Origin: Betaproteobacteria bacterium HGW-Betaproteobacteria-14
GTDB taxonomy: Bacteria > Pseudomonadota > Gammaproteobacteria > Burkholderiales > Rhodocyclaceae
DNA: 32,389 bases
NCBI GenBank assembly: GCA_002840845.1
Contig: PHCS01000027.1
Coordinates: 1-32,389, forward strand
Direction: 5' to 3'
How positions within the stretch are numbered: the first letter of the stretch is position 1; each line of letters starts with the position of its first letter. Shown piece after piece: positions 1 to 9,913 of this stretch. The position numbers and the translations under genes were made by a program. The notes beneath the pieces are model-generated. The model saw only the letters and a list, made by a program, of their open reading frames with translations, did no database searches and was not told where the DNA came from.

Positions 1-3000
1 GCATCGTAGTCGTAGCGCGTGCGGTTGCCGAGCGCATCGATCACCTCGGTCGGCTTGGCGAAGCGCGGGTGGTAGAGAACCTGGGTGAGGTTGTCTTGCA
101 CGTCGCGCACGCTCGTGCGGTTGCCGCGCTCGTCATAGGTGTAGCGCGTGACGCGGCCGGCGGCGTCGGTCTCGGAGAGCACCAGGTTGGTGGCCGGATC
201 GAGGCGGCGGGTCTGTATTCTGCCGAGGGCGTCTTCCTGGCGCGTCCAGTCGCCCAGGCCGTTGAAGCGGTAGCTGGTGAGGTTGCCGCGCGGGTCGGTG
301 ACCCGGGTTTCCATCACCATGCTGCCAGCCACGTTGTAGGCGAAGGCGTAGTTCGAGCCGTCGCCGAAGGTCTCTTTGACGGCGCGGCCGTTGGCGTCGT
401 AGTCGTAGGTGGTGGCAATGCCGCGGGCGTTGGTTTTGCGGACGATGCGGTTGGTGGCGTCGTAGTCATACTTGGTGATGCCGCCCGCCGCGTCCGTCAC
501 CTGCGTCAAGCGGGAGCTGGCATCGTAGGCGAAGGCGAGCGTGCGGTTGGTCGGGTCGATCACCCTGGAGACGAGGCTGCCTGCGTAGTCGAGCCGGTAG
601 ACGCGCCCCATGGCATCGGTGACGCTTTGCAGGATGCCAGTGCCGTTTCGCGTCAGGGCGATGCGGTTGCCGTTGACGTCGGCTTGCGCCACCAGCGCCT
701 GGTTGCCGCGACCGAAGCTGGCGAATTCGTAGCGCAGGCCGTCTGGGAAGCGCACCACCGTCAGGCTGCCTTCGAACCAGGCTTCGACGCCGTAGGCGCC
801 CACCCGTCCGCCGATGGTGCGGAAAATGTTGTCGGCGCCCTTGGTGAGCACCCAGCGGTGGCCGGCCGGACTCATCAGCACCACCGATTCGGTGCCGCGC
901 GCCAGTTGCCATTCGGTGTTGAGCATCGTGCCGCGACCGAAGGGGCCGACGCGGTCGGTGAGCGAGTTGTAGCTGCAGCCCAGACGCACCGGGAACAGCG
1001 TGTTCAGGCCCAGGCTGTGGTCATCCATGACCAGCGCCGAGCCGGTGCCGTAGACCACCGGGTTGGTGCTGCTCGGTCCGGCCGGGCAACTGCTCGGCGG
1101 TTGCGGCGGCGGCGGCGGGCTGGCCATGCTCGCCCCGCAGCAGAACTTCGGAATCCCCACGCCCGGGTCGGAGACGATGCTCTTGCCGTCTTCCGACACG
1201 GTGCCCTGGCCCATGATGCGCCACTGGTTGGAGTTCGGGTCGGGGGTGACCGACTCGTCGTAGTACCACAGGTCGGCCTTCTCGCCGGGCAGCGCGCCCA
1301 TGTCGTTGGCCATGGTGACGGGAATCGGCACGCTGGGGTTGGCGCCACCCTCGCGGAAGAAGTAGTAGAGATACACCGTCTTGGCGGTGACGCCTTCCGG
1401 CACCGGCTTGATGGGCAGCCGGTCCACCGGCACGGTGCGCACGCTGACCTTGTCGATGGGCTGGCCGTTCCAGCCCATGAGCACGGCGCCGGCGGGGATG
1501 TTGAGGGCGTAGCCGGGCAGGCTCGGATCGGTCACGGTGGCCGCGGCACCCGGAACGATTGGAGTGAACTGGGTGGCGTCGATGGCCTGGATGTAGGAAT
1601 TGAGGGCGCGGTTGTCCTGCCCGGCGACGATCATCACCGGCATGGCGATGGCCGAGGGGTATTCCTTCTCCGCGGTATTGTTGGTGTGGCCGTCAATCAG
1701 CACCACCTGATCGCCGGTGACACCCGGATCGATGAAGCGGTAATGGCCCGCAACATCCGTGAAGACGATCTGTGTGCCCAGGCGGATGCGGGCATTGACG
1801 AAGGGACGATCGTCCTCGGCGTGCAGCACGCGGCCGCTGACCGTGGTGGATCCTGCAGCCAGGACGTTGGCCGTCAGGGTTTTCGAGCGGGTAACGGTCG
1901 TCGTGTCGGAGGCGCCGCTGCCGCTGACCGTGACGGCGCCCGAGGCGGCGTCGGCAGTGGCAGTAAAGGTGACGAAGGCGTCCTGGGCGGCGGACACCTG
2001 CACCGGCTCGAAGCGCGCCGTGATGCCGGCAGGCAGGCCCGCGACGGCGAGCGCAACGCCGTGGGTGTAGGGCGCCAGGCCCGTGCTGACGAGCTTGACG
2101 CGCACCGTGGCGGCTCCGCCGCGCGGAATGTTGATGGCCGCCGGCTCCAGGGCCAGATCGAAATCCTGCTGCGCCTTGACGGTGAAGGGCGTGGGGCTGG
2201 TTCCCGTGCCTTGGGCGGTGGTGACAGTAACCGGGCCGGTCGTCGCCTTGACCGGCACGATGACGCGCAGGAGGCTGGCGCTGGCGGCGGCTACCACGGC
2301 GCGCTCGTTGTTGAAGCGCACGTCGTTCTTCGCCGGGTCGGGATCGAAGTTTTCTCCGGAGATGGCGACCGGCGTGCCGACCGGGCCGTTGTCGGGCGTC
2401 AGCGCGGCAATGCGCGGCCCGACCTGGACGGCGGTCAGGGTAAAGGGCAGGATGTTGGAGCGCTTGCCGTCCGCATTGACCACCTCGAGGGGAATGCTGC
2501 CCGCAGCCGAGGTCAGGGAGGCCGGCAGGGTAAAAGTCAGTTGCGTCGGGCCGGCGACGGCAGCGGGCAGGCGCAGCCCGCCGGCCTGCACTTCGGCGCC
2601 GGCGCGAAAGCCCGTGCCGGTGAGGGTGAGGGTCTTCGGCTGGCCGTCGGCCGGCGCGCTGGCGGGAACGATGGAAGCCAGCACCGGCGCCGGGAAAGGC
2701 GAGGCGACGGTGAACATGACCGTCGTGCTCTCGCCGCCGCCCGGCTGGGGATTGACTACCGCCACTGCGACGGCGCCGGCATTGGCGACGAGACTCGCCG
2801 GCACGTCCGCTTCGAGGCGGCCCGCAGACAGCCAACGGGTAACCAGCGACGTCGCGCCGAAACGCACCCGGCTGGCGTCGACGAAGCGGCTGCCGTGTGC
2901 GGTGAGCTTGAAGGCCGCCGCGCCGGCATCGGCCTGGGCCGGCTCCACCGCGTCGAGCTTGGGCAGCGGGTTGGGGAGCTGGATGAAAGAGAGCTCGTCC

Positions 3001-4868
3001 CGCTCCGCGGACAAGGCCAGGGCCTGGTTGAAGCGCGCGGACACCGCCAGTCGCGACGGCTTGTTCAGCGAGGCATAGAAGGGCGAGACGGTCTTTGCCT
3101 CCAGATCCACCAGCGAGACCGCGTCGGATTCGCTGCTGGCCACCACCGCGACATGGGTATCGGGGTTGAGCGCCACCTGGCCGGGCCGGCGGGGCAGGTC
3201 GAAGCCCTGCACGACCTGCAGCGTTTCGAGGCTGACCAGATAGACCTTCTTGTCGCGCGGGGAAGTGATCAGGGCCAGGCGCAGGCCCTCGTCCACCACG
3301 ATACCTTCGGCGGGCCCGAGGTCGGCGCTGCGCGCGATGGCGCCGCTGGCCAGATCGATCTCGTAGAAGCGGCCGTCCCCGACGGCATAGGCAAGGCCGC
3401 GGGAAGTGTCCACCGCGACGTCGGCGAGCTTGTCCGGCACCTCGACGCTGCGCACCTGCAGGCTGCGGTTGTCGATGAGATGCAGGCGCGGCTTGGCGCT
3501 GGTGATGGCGACCGTGATCGAGCGGCTGCCGTCGACAGCCAGCGCCTCGACGCGATCGGCCAGTTCAGCCGTGCCCGTGAGCAGAACCGGCGCCGCTCCG
3601 GCAAGATCGACGTAGCGCAGCTTCCTGTCGCGGCTGGCGACGACGGCGCGGTTGAGCCCGCTGTCGATGCCGACGCGCAGCGGCGCGTTCGGCAAGGACA
3701 AGACCTGGGTGGTTTTGTCGGCGAGCTTGACGCGGGTCAGTTCGTCGCTCTTGTCGGCGATTGCCACCATCTCGTGGGTGACGTTGTTCACGGCCAGGTC
3801 GCGCAGGCGTTTTTGCAACTGCAGAACGGCGATCAGGCCGGCCTGGGCGGGATCCAGGCGCAGCAGGCGTTTCTCGTCGGCCTGCGAGAGAATGATTTTG
3901 CCGGTGGCGGCATCGAAGACCAGGCCGTGCGTGCGTCCCGGCAGGCCGTAGCGGCCCTCCAGGATGCGCCGCGCCAGATCGACGCGGTTCAGGCTGAAAT
4001 CGTCACGGGTGGCGACATAGGCGCGGCCGGCCGCGGCGTCGACGCCGCTGCGTTCCGGATCGCCGTCGAGCGCCACGAAACCCGCCACCGTTCCGGCAGT
4101 TGGATCGACCAGGCTGATGCCGTCCTGGCGCTTGTGGACGGCAACGGCGAGACTGCCGGCCGGCCACCAGGCGATGTCGCGCACTTCGTCGCCGACGGCG
4201 GCGTTCGCCACGATTTGCCAGGTCGAGGTGCTGAAAACACGTACCGTGCCGCGCTTCTCTGCGACGAGGAGGCGGCCGCCGCTGGCATCCAGGGCCAGGC
4301 TGCGCGGCGGATGGTCCAGCCGGATGCGCTGGATGAGGGCACCGGTGGCGGCGTTCAGCCGCACCAGTTCCTTGCGATCCTGGTCCGCCAGGACCAGTTC
4401 GGGAACGGGCGCGGCCAGGAAGACGAGGGCGACCGATTCGCCGCCGGGCTGATAGCGCGCGAGAACCGACTTGCTTGCGGTATCGATACGATGGACGTCG
4501 CCCGCCTCGTCAAGGGCAAACAAGATTGCCCCGGTGGCATCGAACGCCAGGGCCAGCGGCTGACGCGGCGTGGCGACGAAGCCCAGCGACGCGCCCAGAT
4601 CCGGGTTCATCAGCCTGACGCCGGAGGGCGACGCTTCACCGACCGCGAGCAGCCGCGATGTGGCGGGCGCGGCAACAAGGGCCAGGGCGCGCGGGTGTCC
4701 GCCGACTGTTGCGGATTCGATCCCTGCATTGAGGAGTTGCCAATCCGCCTGCGCCTGCGCCGGCGCCAGCCACAGGGCGCACGCCGTCATCAGCGCACCC
4801 CAAATGCGCCGACCTCTGCCGACGCAACGCAAGGCGCCTGCCGCCGATCCCGCCATTCCCCTTTGCAT
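1..4868 (-). CDS. Large exported beta-propeller/IPT/RHS (YD-repeat) protein, 3' part outside window
   Basis: The minus-strand frame is open from the ATG at 4868 to the window edge, about 1622 codons, and the C terminus is missing. Residues 1-42 form a long signal peptide ending in ALWLAPAQAQA. Residues about 45-650 are short repeats of the type LALDASGGRLLVA, as in YVTN/NHL-type beta-propellers. Residues about 655-920 hold IPT/TIG immunoglobulin-like domains. Around residue 1003 lies a carboxypeptidase-regulatory-like fold (SGRVLHAEDDRPFVNARI). After residue 1275 comes a DUF6531-like lead into YD repeats (KYDYDATNRIVRKTNARG, TRYTYDERGNRTSVRD). A GGGAAGG-like ribosome site precedes the start, 47 bp after the glycine-rich gene. 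RHS proteins usually end in a variable toxin or adhesive tip, which here would lie left of the window. Its role as a surface polymorphic-toxin or adhesin-type protein is inferred. Confidence 0.85.
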   Translation of the reverse strand, partial: MQRGMAGSAAGALRCVGRGRRIWGALMTACALWLAPAQAQADWQLLNAGIESATVGGHPRALALVAAPATSRLLAVGEASPSGVRLMNPDLGASLGFVATPRQPLALAFDATGAILFALDEAGDVHRIDTASKSVLARYQPGGESVALVFLAAPVPELVLADQDRKELVRLNAATGALIQRIRLDHPPRSLALDASGGRLLVAEKRGTVRVFSTSTWQIVANAAVGDEVRDIAWWPAGSLAVAVHKRQDGISLVDPTAGTVAGFVALDGDPERSGVDAAAGRAYVATRDDFSLNRVDLARRILEGRYGLPGRTHGLVFDAATGKIILSQADEKRLLRLDPAQAGLIAVLQLQKRLRDLAVNNVTHEMVAIADKSDELTRVKLADKTTQVLSLPNAPLRVGIDSGLNRAVVASRDRKLRYVDLAGAAPVLLTGTAELADRVEALAVDGSRSITVAITSAKPRLHLIDNRSLQVRSVEVPDKLADVAVDTSRGLAYAVGDGRFYEIDLASGAIARSADLGPAEGIVVDEGLRLALITSPRDKKVYLVSLETLQVVQGFDLPRRPGQVALNPDTHVAVVASSESDAVSLVDLEAKTVSPFYASLNKPSRLAVSARFNQALALSAERDELSFIQLPNPLPKLDAVEPAQADAGAAAFKLTAHGSRFVDASRVRFGATSLVTRWLSAGRLEADVPASLVANAGAVAVAVVNPQPGGGESTTVMFTVASPFPAPVLASIVPASAPADGQPKTLTLTGTGFRAGAEVQAGGLRLPAAVAGPTQLTFTLPASLTSAAGSIPLEVVNADGKRSNILPFTLTAVQVGPRIAALTPDNGPVGTPVAISGENFDPDPAKNDVRFNNERAVVAAASASLLRVIVPVKATTGPVTVTTAQGTGTSPTPFTVKAQQDFDLALEPAAINIPRGGAATVRVKLVSTGLAPYTHGVALAVAGLPAGITARFEPVQVSAAQDAFVTFTATADAASGAVTVSGSGASDTTTVTRSKTLTANVLAAGSTTVSGRVLHAEDDRPFVNARIRLGTQIVFTDVAGHYRFIDPGVTGDQVVLIDGHTNNTAEKEYPSAIAMPVMIVAGQDNRALNSYIQAIDATQFTPIVPGAAATVTDPSLPGYALNIPAGAVLMGWNGQPIDKVSVRTVPVDRLPIKPVPEGVTAKTVYLYYFFREGGANPSVPIPVTMANDMGALPGEKADLWYYDESVTPDPNSNQWRIMGQGTVSEDGKSIVSDPGVGIPKFCCGASMASPPPPPQPPSSCPAGPSSTNPVVYGTGSALVMDDHSLGLNTLFPVRLGCSYNSLTDRVGPFGRGTMLNTEWQLARGTESVVLMSPAGHRWVLTKGADNIFRTIGGRVGAYGVEAWFEGSLTVVRFPDGLRYEFASFGRGNQALVAQADVNGNRIALTRNGTGILQSVTDAMGRVYRLDYAGSLVSRVIDPTNRTLAFAYDASSRLTQVTDAAGGITKYDYDATNRIVRKTNARGIATTYDYDANGRAVKETFGDGSNYAFAYNVAGSMVMETRVTDPRGNLTSYRFNGLGDWTRQEDALGRIQTRRLDPATNLVLSETDAAGRVTRYTYDERGNRTSVRDVQDNLTQVLYHPRFAKPTEVIDALGNRTRYDYD

Positions 4869-4915
4869 CTAGCGCGTTCCTTCCCTTATCCCGCTCGTTC
4901 TTTTGCCGGACCGAA

Positions 4916-6382
4916 TCAGCCCTGGCTGCCCATGGTGGCCAGCAATGCCGCCGGCACGTCGAAGGTCTTGCCGGAGACGGTGATGAGCGTCATGGTCGAA
5001 GGCTGGCCCAGGGATGCGGTCAGGGTGATTTTCTCGACCCGTTCGTTCTCGGCGTAGCGGGAGAGTGCATCGCCCAGCGCGGCGACGATGGTGTAGGTGG
5101 TCTGCGCCATGAGCACGCTGGGGCCGGTCGGCAGGCTGACCGTCACGCTGGCCGCCCCGTTCTCCGTCGTGCCGGTGATGGCCGGACTGATGGCGGTGAC
5201 CGGCGCGCCGTAGGACGGGGTCACGGTCAGCTTCACCGTATTGCCGACCGGCACGCCGGTGGTGGCGAAGGTGACGGTAACGGGGTTCGCCGTGCCGGAA
5301 GGCAGGGTGATGTCGGCATTGCCGGTCGGGTTGGGGGGTGCGGCCACGCCGGCGACGCTGCTGATCGTCAGGGTGGGCAGGCCGGCGACAAACAGGATTC
5401 CCGGAGCGCCAAAGGAATGGGTCGGGGTGGAGGCAGCGGTGCGGGTGATCGTCTCGGCCTCGAGGCGGATACGACCAACCGCACCGGCGCCACCGCGGCA
5501 AGCGTAGAGACTGCCCATCCAGCCGCCTCCGGTACCTGATACGCCGCCGGCTGCACTTATCGTCCCATTACCTGCGATCGTCGTCGCGACAATACGTATG
5601 GCGCCACCGGCGCCGCCACCGCCCGTCGCGCCCCGTCCGTCACCGCCCGTCGCACCGGAAGCGCCGCCGTTGGCGGTAAGCGTGCCGGAAACCGTGACCG
5701 TACCGGATGCGGCAATCAGGATGGCGCCACCGCCACCGCCGCCGCCAGAAGCCGGGAATGCGGCTCCGCCCAGACCGCCGCCGCCGCCCGATCCGCCGAT
5801 CAGAGGCAGCAACTGGCTGGATCCATAGCTGGCGCCGCCCTTGCCTGTGGTCGCGCCGGAGTAGTTGCTGCATTCCGCATCGGTTCCATTGACGCCGAAG
5901 CCGCCACCACCGCCCGCTAGCAAGTACTGTGGCAGCAATTCGCCACCACGCATCCCACCACCAGGGCCAAGTCCGTTGCCTCCGGCCTTGTTTGCTGGAA
6001 CCCCGCCCCGTCCGCCGCCGTAGCCGCCCGTGCCGCCACTGCCCGGCAGGCCGTCGTCGCCAACGTTGCCGCTGCCGCCGGCACCGACATCGGGCGAATT
6101 GCCGCCACCCAGCCACAGATTGCCGGCAATGTTTACATCGCCCGTAGCGAGGATGACGACGGGCGAATTCGCCGCATTCTTCTTGTAGCTGATGGTCACC
6201 CCGGCCGGGATATTGACGCTGGTGTAGTTGAAAACACCCGAAGCCGGCAGGTCGATCGTCTGGCTCACCGTGGGGTTGAATGCCCCGTCGGCGCCGGTGC
6301 TGCCGCTGTTGAAGGCCAGCGCCATGGCGGGCATCAGTGCGATGAGACTTGCTAAAACCTGGGTGAGCGTCTTCGTCTTCAT
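4916..6382 (-). CDS. Glycine-rich secreted protein
   Basis: The gene encodes 488 aa starting at an ATG with a near-perfect AGGAGG (6394-6389) six bases upstream. Residues 1-23 are a clear signal peptide ending ALA. Residues about 25-90 resemble a short beta-rich domain (FNYTSVNIPAGVTISYKK). Residues about 93-300 are dominated by glycine (GGGGGGGAILIAASG, GSGGGGGLGG), mixed with beta-strand patches such as VTVSGTLTANGG. The remaining C-terminal part is Ser/Thr-rich with Ig-like strands (VTVTFATTGVPVGNTVKL). No catalytic motif is visible. It sits between two IPT/YD-repeat genes on the same strand with gaps of 45 and 47 bp, so it probably shares their transcript and works with them at the cell surface. 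Function is unknown; a structural or adhesive role is a guess. Its glycine codons make the opposite strand look proline-rich, which creates spurious ORFs. Confidence 0.85.
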   Translation of the reverse strand: MKTKTLTQVLASLIALMPAMALAFNSGSTGADGAFNPTVSQTIDLPASGVFNYTSVNIPAGVTISYKKNAANSPVVILATGDVNIAGNLWLGGGNSPDVGAGGSGNVGDDGLPGSGGTGGYGGGRGGVPANKAGGNGLGPGGGMRGGELLPQYLLAGGGGGFGVNGTDAECSNYSGATTGKGGASYGSSQLLPLIGGSGGGGGLGGAAFPASGGGGGGGAILIAASGTVTVSGTLTANGGASGATGGDGRGATGGGGAGGAIRIVATTIAGNGTISAAGGVSGTGGGWMGSLYACRGGAGAVGRIRLEAETITRTAASTPTHSFGAPGILFVAGLPTLTISSVAGVAAPPNPTGNADITLPSGTANPVTVTFATTGVPVGNTVKLTVTPSYGAPVTAISPAITGTTENGAASVTVSLPTGPSVLMAQTTYTIVAALGDALSRYAENERVEKITLTASLGQPSTMTLITVSGKTFDVPAALLATMGSQG

Positions 6383-6427
6383 GGTTTTCCTCCTGTCAAT
6401 CGTGATGTAGGTTCCGCCCGTTTTGCA

Positions 6428-9364
6428 TCACGGGCCGTAAACAGTGAAAGTATTCGCCGGAACGGCTTCGTCGCTGCTGGCCGCGCCCGGCACCCAGACG
6501 CGGATCACCTGCGAACCCAGCGGCGCATCCTGGGCGACGGCCAACTCCACCGTCAGCTCGGTGCCCGCAGCGTTCACCGTGCGGGTGTTCGAGAATGTGA
6601 TGCCTGTTCCGGGGGTTGCCGTGACCGCGCTCGCCCCGTTGAAATTGGCGCCGCGGATCGTCATGGTGAGCTTGTCGCCCTGGCTGGCGAGAATCGGCGT
6701 GATGGATTCAAGCGTAGGCACGCCGGGGCCGACGACGATGAGCGGGGAAGCGTTCAGCGCGAACAGTATCTCGCCCTGGACGCCGGTCAGGATGACGCGC
6801 CGCGGCACCAGCGATTGGGCGTCCGCCGCGATGGAAAGCGGTACCGTCAGGGAAGCGCCGTCGCCGGATGCGGCATGCGCGCCGAGCGTGATGCCCTGCG
6901 CCGGCGAAAGGGCGACCGAGGTGACTTGATCGAGGCCCGCGCCGGTAATCGTCAGCATCCCGCTCGTGTCCGGAGCGAAGCCGGAAGGCGACCGTGCGGT
7001 GGCAACCGGCCCGACGGCGACGCCGAGTGCGCCACTGGCGACAAGCTGCGAGACCGAAGGCGGCGGGGTGCTGTCCTCCAGCACGACACCCAGCGAGGGC
7101 GAGAGGATCGGCCCGACCGGGGTGGATGCCGGTGGGGCGGCGCTTTCCAGCACGACGCCGAGCAGGGGCGAGGCGATGGGCGACTGGGCGGCGCCGACGC
7201 TGGATGCGATCGTCAGGGTGTTCGAGGCGGTGGCTTCCGTGCTCGACTGGCCGCCGGGCGTGGTGACCGTCACGACACGCGGCCCGGTGGCGGCGTCCGC
7301 CGCGGCGCTGATGTTGACGGTCACCTCCGTCCCCTCGGCATTGACGCTCGGCAGCGACACGACCATGCCATCCGAAGGCAGCACCTGCACCTGCGAGGCG
7401 TCTTTCAGGTTGCGGCCGCGGATCAGCAGCGCTTGCGGCGCCTGGGCGCGCTGGATCGCGATGGGCGAGATGGAGTTCAATTCCGGTTGCGGCAGCGTCA
7501 CCTTGAATTGGGCATTGCCGGCAGAGGCGAAGGGAATCTCGGCGGCACCGGCCAGCACCTTGACGGCGCGCACCGTCTGCGGCGCATTCAGGGCGATCGC
7601 CAGCTCCACCGTCACCGACTTGCCGTCGGCGGCTGGCGTCACCGCGCCCACGCTCAGCCCGGTGGCGGGATTGAATTGAACCGCGCTCACCGCACCCAGC
7701 TCGGCGCCGCTCAGGGTCAGCGTTACGCTCGTCCCGATGACTCCGGCATTTGGGGACAGCCCGCCGATGACGCTGCCGACGGCCACGCCGAGGATGCGCG
7801 AGGCAACGCCGATGCTGCTGCCGGGCGGCGCAGTGCCGTCCTCCAGCACCACGCCGAGCGGGAGTGAGGCCACCGGCGTGACCGCATTCTGGATTTCGTT
7901 GACGACACGGAAGGTGTTGGCGCTCGAAGCCGCAGCACTCGATGCGCCGCCAGCAGTGTTGGCGACGACGACGTAATCGCCAAGCGCCGCAGCCAGCGCC
8001 ACGGACAGGCGGATCTGCGCTTCCGTGCCATCGCTGCTGACTGTGGGATCGTTGCCGAACGCTATGCCGGCCGCGGGAACGCTCGTGGCCTGCAGCCCCT
8101 GCAGGTTGCGCCCGCGCAAGGTAACGGTAATGGTGGAACCGCGCGTGGCGAACAAGGGCGAGATCGAATCGATCTCCGGCGCCTGGCGCACGATCGAGAT
8201 GCGGTCGCCATTGGGCTGCGCCACCGGGAAGGCGTTGCCCGCCGCATCCTTCACGACGATTTGCCGCATCCCCAGCGGCGCATTCGTGGCAACCGACAGG
8301 GGCACCGTCAGAGCGAGTCCATCGGCGGCAGGCGTCATCGCGCCCAAGGTCACGCCCGTGGCCGGTACAAGCGAAATGCTCGCTGCGGCATCCAGTCCGA
8401 CGCCCGAGATGGCAAGCTGCGACGCTGCCGTGCCGATCGGATAATTGGTCGGAGCAACGGCCTTGATGTGACTGCCCACGACGACCCCGAGCAATCCACC
8501 GGCTACCGGCGAGATCGTCTGCGATCCAGGTGTCGAGCCCGACTCGAGAATGACGCCAAGCGGCTTGGCGTAGCTCGTGCTGATCCCCTGGAAATCCGCT
8601 GTCACGAATACCGGCACGGCCGTATTGCCGAGCGTCGTCGAATTCAGGCGAAATTCCGCCTGACCGGCGGTGACGCCCCTCACCGAGGCTGTCGCTTCGG
8701 TTTGCCCGGCAGCGAAGGTGACCTGCGCCGGCGTAACCGCGATATTGGCGTTCGAGGCCGAGAGCGCAACGACGTGATCGATGACATCGGGTTCGGACAG
8801 GCGCAGCGTGACCGGGCGCGCGACGTTGTCGGGCGGAATGGCCAGCGGCGTGGGTTCCACCGACAGCCGGGGCAGCGCGGGCGCCACAGAGAGGGTGGCC
8901 GTGGCCGAGCCGGCGGCGGAACTCAGGACGAACGCATGCGAGCCCAGGCTCGCGATGGCGGATACGGAAAGCGTGAACGTGATCTGGTTCGGGGTGGTAC
9001 GGACATCGAGGATATCCAGGCCGTCATCCATATTGCTCACGGCGGCGCCGGACAGGTTCGCGCCCGACAGGGTGACCAGTCTGGTTTCCCCCCTGCGGAT
9101 GGTCGAGGGAGCGATGGAGGAGATCGTCGGAGGTTGCGCCGTTCCGCTGCCGGTGACGACGCGAAGGATGTTGCCCGCCGCGTCGTACTGATAATCCGTG
9201 GCGCGGCCCTGCTCGTCGATGGCGCGGATCAGGCGGCCGAGTGCATCGTAGTCGTAGCGCTCGTAGCCGGCCTGGGCCTGCAGCCAGTATGCGCCGGCGC
9301 ATAGCAGCATCGCAGCTGCGGCAAGCAGCCGGGCACCCCTCCCCTTACTCCCCTTTCCAGACAT
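6428..9364 (-). CDS. Exported YD-repeat/IPT-TIG repeat protein
   Basis: The gene encodes 978 aa. The N terminus is basic followed by a hydrophobic stretch (LLAAAAMLLCAGAYWLQAQA), a signal peptide or anchor. Only about two YD repeats follow (residues about 34-70: YERYDYDALGRLIRAID, TDYQYDAAGNILRVV). The rest, from about residue 79, is IPT/TIG-like Ig folds (ISSIAPSTIRRGETRLVTLSGANL). From about residue 260 the protein is built of three long repeat units. Each opens with an LGVVLE(D/S) segment and a proline-rich linker, then a pair of IPT-like domains (for example AMTPAADGLALTVPLSVATNAP and AVTPAADGKSVTVELAIALNAP). The C terminus ends on an IPT strand with no toxin domain. The start has only a weak GAGAA ribosome site, so it is moderately certain. 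It is the first gene of the probable three-gene surface-protein operon. Confidence 0.85.
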   Translation of the reverse strand: MSGKGSKGRGARLLAAAAMLLCAGAYWLQAQAGYERYDYDALGRLIRAIDEQGRATDYQYDAAGNILRVVTGSGTAQPPTISSIAPSTIRRGETRLVTLSGANLSGAAVSNMDDGLDILDVRTTPNQITFTLSVSAIASLGSHAFVLSSAAGSATATLSVAPALPRLSVEPTPLAIPPDNVARPVTLRLSEPDVIDHVVALSASNANIAVTPAQVTFAAGQTEATASVRGVTAGQAEFRLNSTTLGNTAVPVFVTADFQGISTSYAKPLGVILESGSTPGSQTISPVAGGLLGVVVGSHIKAVAPTNYPIGTAASQLAISGVGLDAAASISLVPATGVTLGAMTPAADGLALTVPLSVATNAPLGMRQIVVKDAAGNAFPVAQPNGDRISIVRQAPEIDSISPLFATRGSTITVTLRGRNLQGLQATSVPAAGIAFGNDPTVSSDGTEAQIRLSVALAAALGDYVVVANTAGGASSAAASSANTFRVVNEIQNAVTPVASLPLGVVLEDGTAPPGSSIGVASRILGVAVGSVIGGLSPNAGVIGTSVTLTLSGAELGAVSAVQFNPATGLSVGAVTPAADGKSVTVELAIALNAPQTVRAVKVLAGAAEIPFASAGNAQFKVTLPQPELNSISPIAIQRAQAPQALLIRGRNLKDASQVQVLPSDGMVVSLPSVNAEGTEVTVNISAAADAATGPRVVTVTTPGGQSSTEATASNTLTIASSVGAAQSPIASPLLGVVLESAAPPASTPVGPILSPSLGVVLEDSTPPPSVSQLVASGALGVAVGPVATARSPSGFAPDTSGMLTITGAGLDQVTSVALSPAQGITLGAHAASGDGASLTVPLSIAADAQSLVPRRVILTGVQGEILFALNASPLIVVGPGVPTLESITPILASQGDKLTMTIRGANFNGASAVTATPGTGITFSNTRTVNAAGTELTVELAVAQDAPLGSQVIRVWVPGAASSDEAVPANTFTVYGP

Positions 9365-9603
9365 GCCGCGATTCTCGTTCTTGGTTATTATCGGCCGCAG
9401 TCTTGCCGCGGATTGTTTTTTTACGATACAGCCATGTGCTTGACGGCGGACATGTCTCTGTCCTACTAATCGGCACGGGCGGCAGCATGCCCATGTATTT
9501 TACGGCTGTCAACAAAATTGAGATATTGCTGCAATGCCATATAAGTATCGGCTTATTCCCTTCTTGTTTTATGTTTCTACGATATGGCCGATCTTGTCTA
9601 CGT

Positions 9604-9636
9604 CATGTGAACCGGTGGTCATCCGGCATTCACATG
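9604..9636. repeat. Inverted repeat (hairpin) in junction region
   Basis: The arms CATGTGAA (9604-9611) and TTCACATG (9629-9636) are perfectly complementary. They continue inward with CCGG/CCGG pairing (9612-9615 and 9623-9626) around a 7-nt loop, with a 2-nt bulge on one side. This gives about 12 paired bases. It is not followed by a T run, so it is not a simple terminator. It could be a protein-binding operator or a mobile-element end; nothing in the sequence decides this. Confidence 0.45.
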
Positions 9637-9913
9637 GCCACGCCTCAGCCCCTTGGCATCTCTCCAGGATGCACTCTCCATGATTCTAAAGATGGCCTGT
9701 ATTTCACCTTACGGAACGTTTTTGCATGAAAGGCAGAACGTGCCCTCGCAGAGATCGCAGAAGCGATCCCTGTGGCTCACCTCATGAGCCTTGGTTCGTG
9801 CAAGATGCAACCTGGGCTTGCTCGATGATTCGATTAAGCCGGCCACGAAATGCAATCAACATTCGACTGCAATGCCAATAACACCTGCAAATCAGCCAGT
9901 TTGTTAATTATTA

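Noticed and set aside
69-5057. A 1662-codon open frame on the plus strand
   Set aside because: It is the mirror of the true minus-strand propeller/IPT/RHS gene, which has a signal peptide, known domains and a ribosome site. The plus-strand product is a low-complexity mix of Ala, Gly, Arg, His and Asp with no domains.
9517-9527. AATTGAGATA shared with the mks 3' flank near 16277, as possible direct repeats around the mks operon
   Set aside because: A 10-base match between these two spaces is within chance and nothing beyond it aligns.
9241-9729. A 162-codon plus-strand frame at the island's left junction
   Set aside because: It begins antisense inside the YD/IPT gene, has no ribosome site and shows no protein-like pattern.
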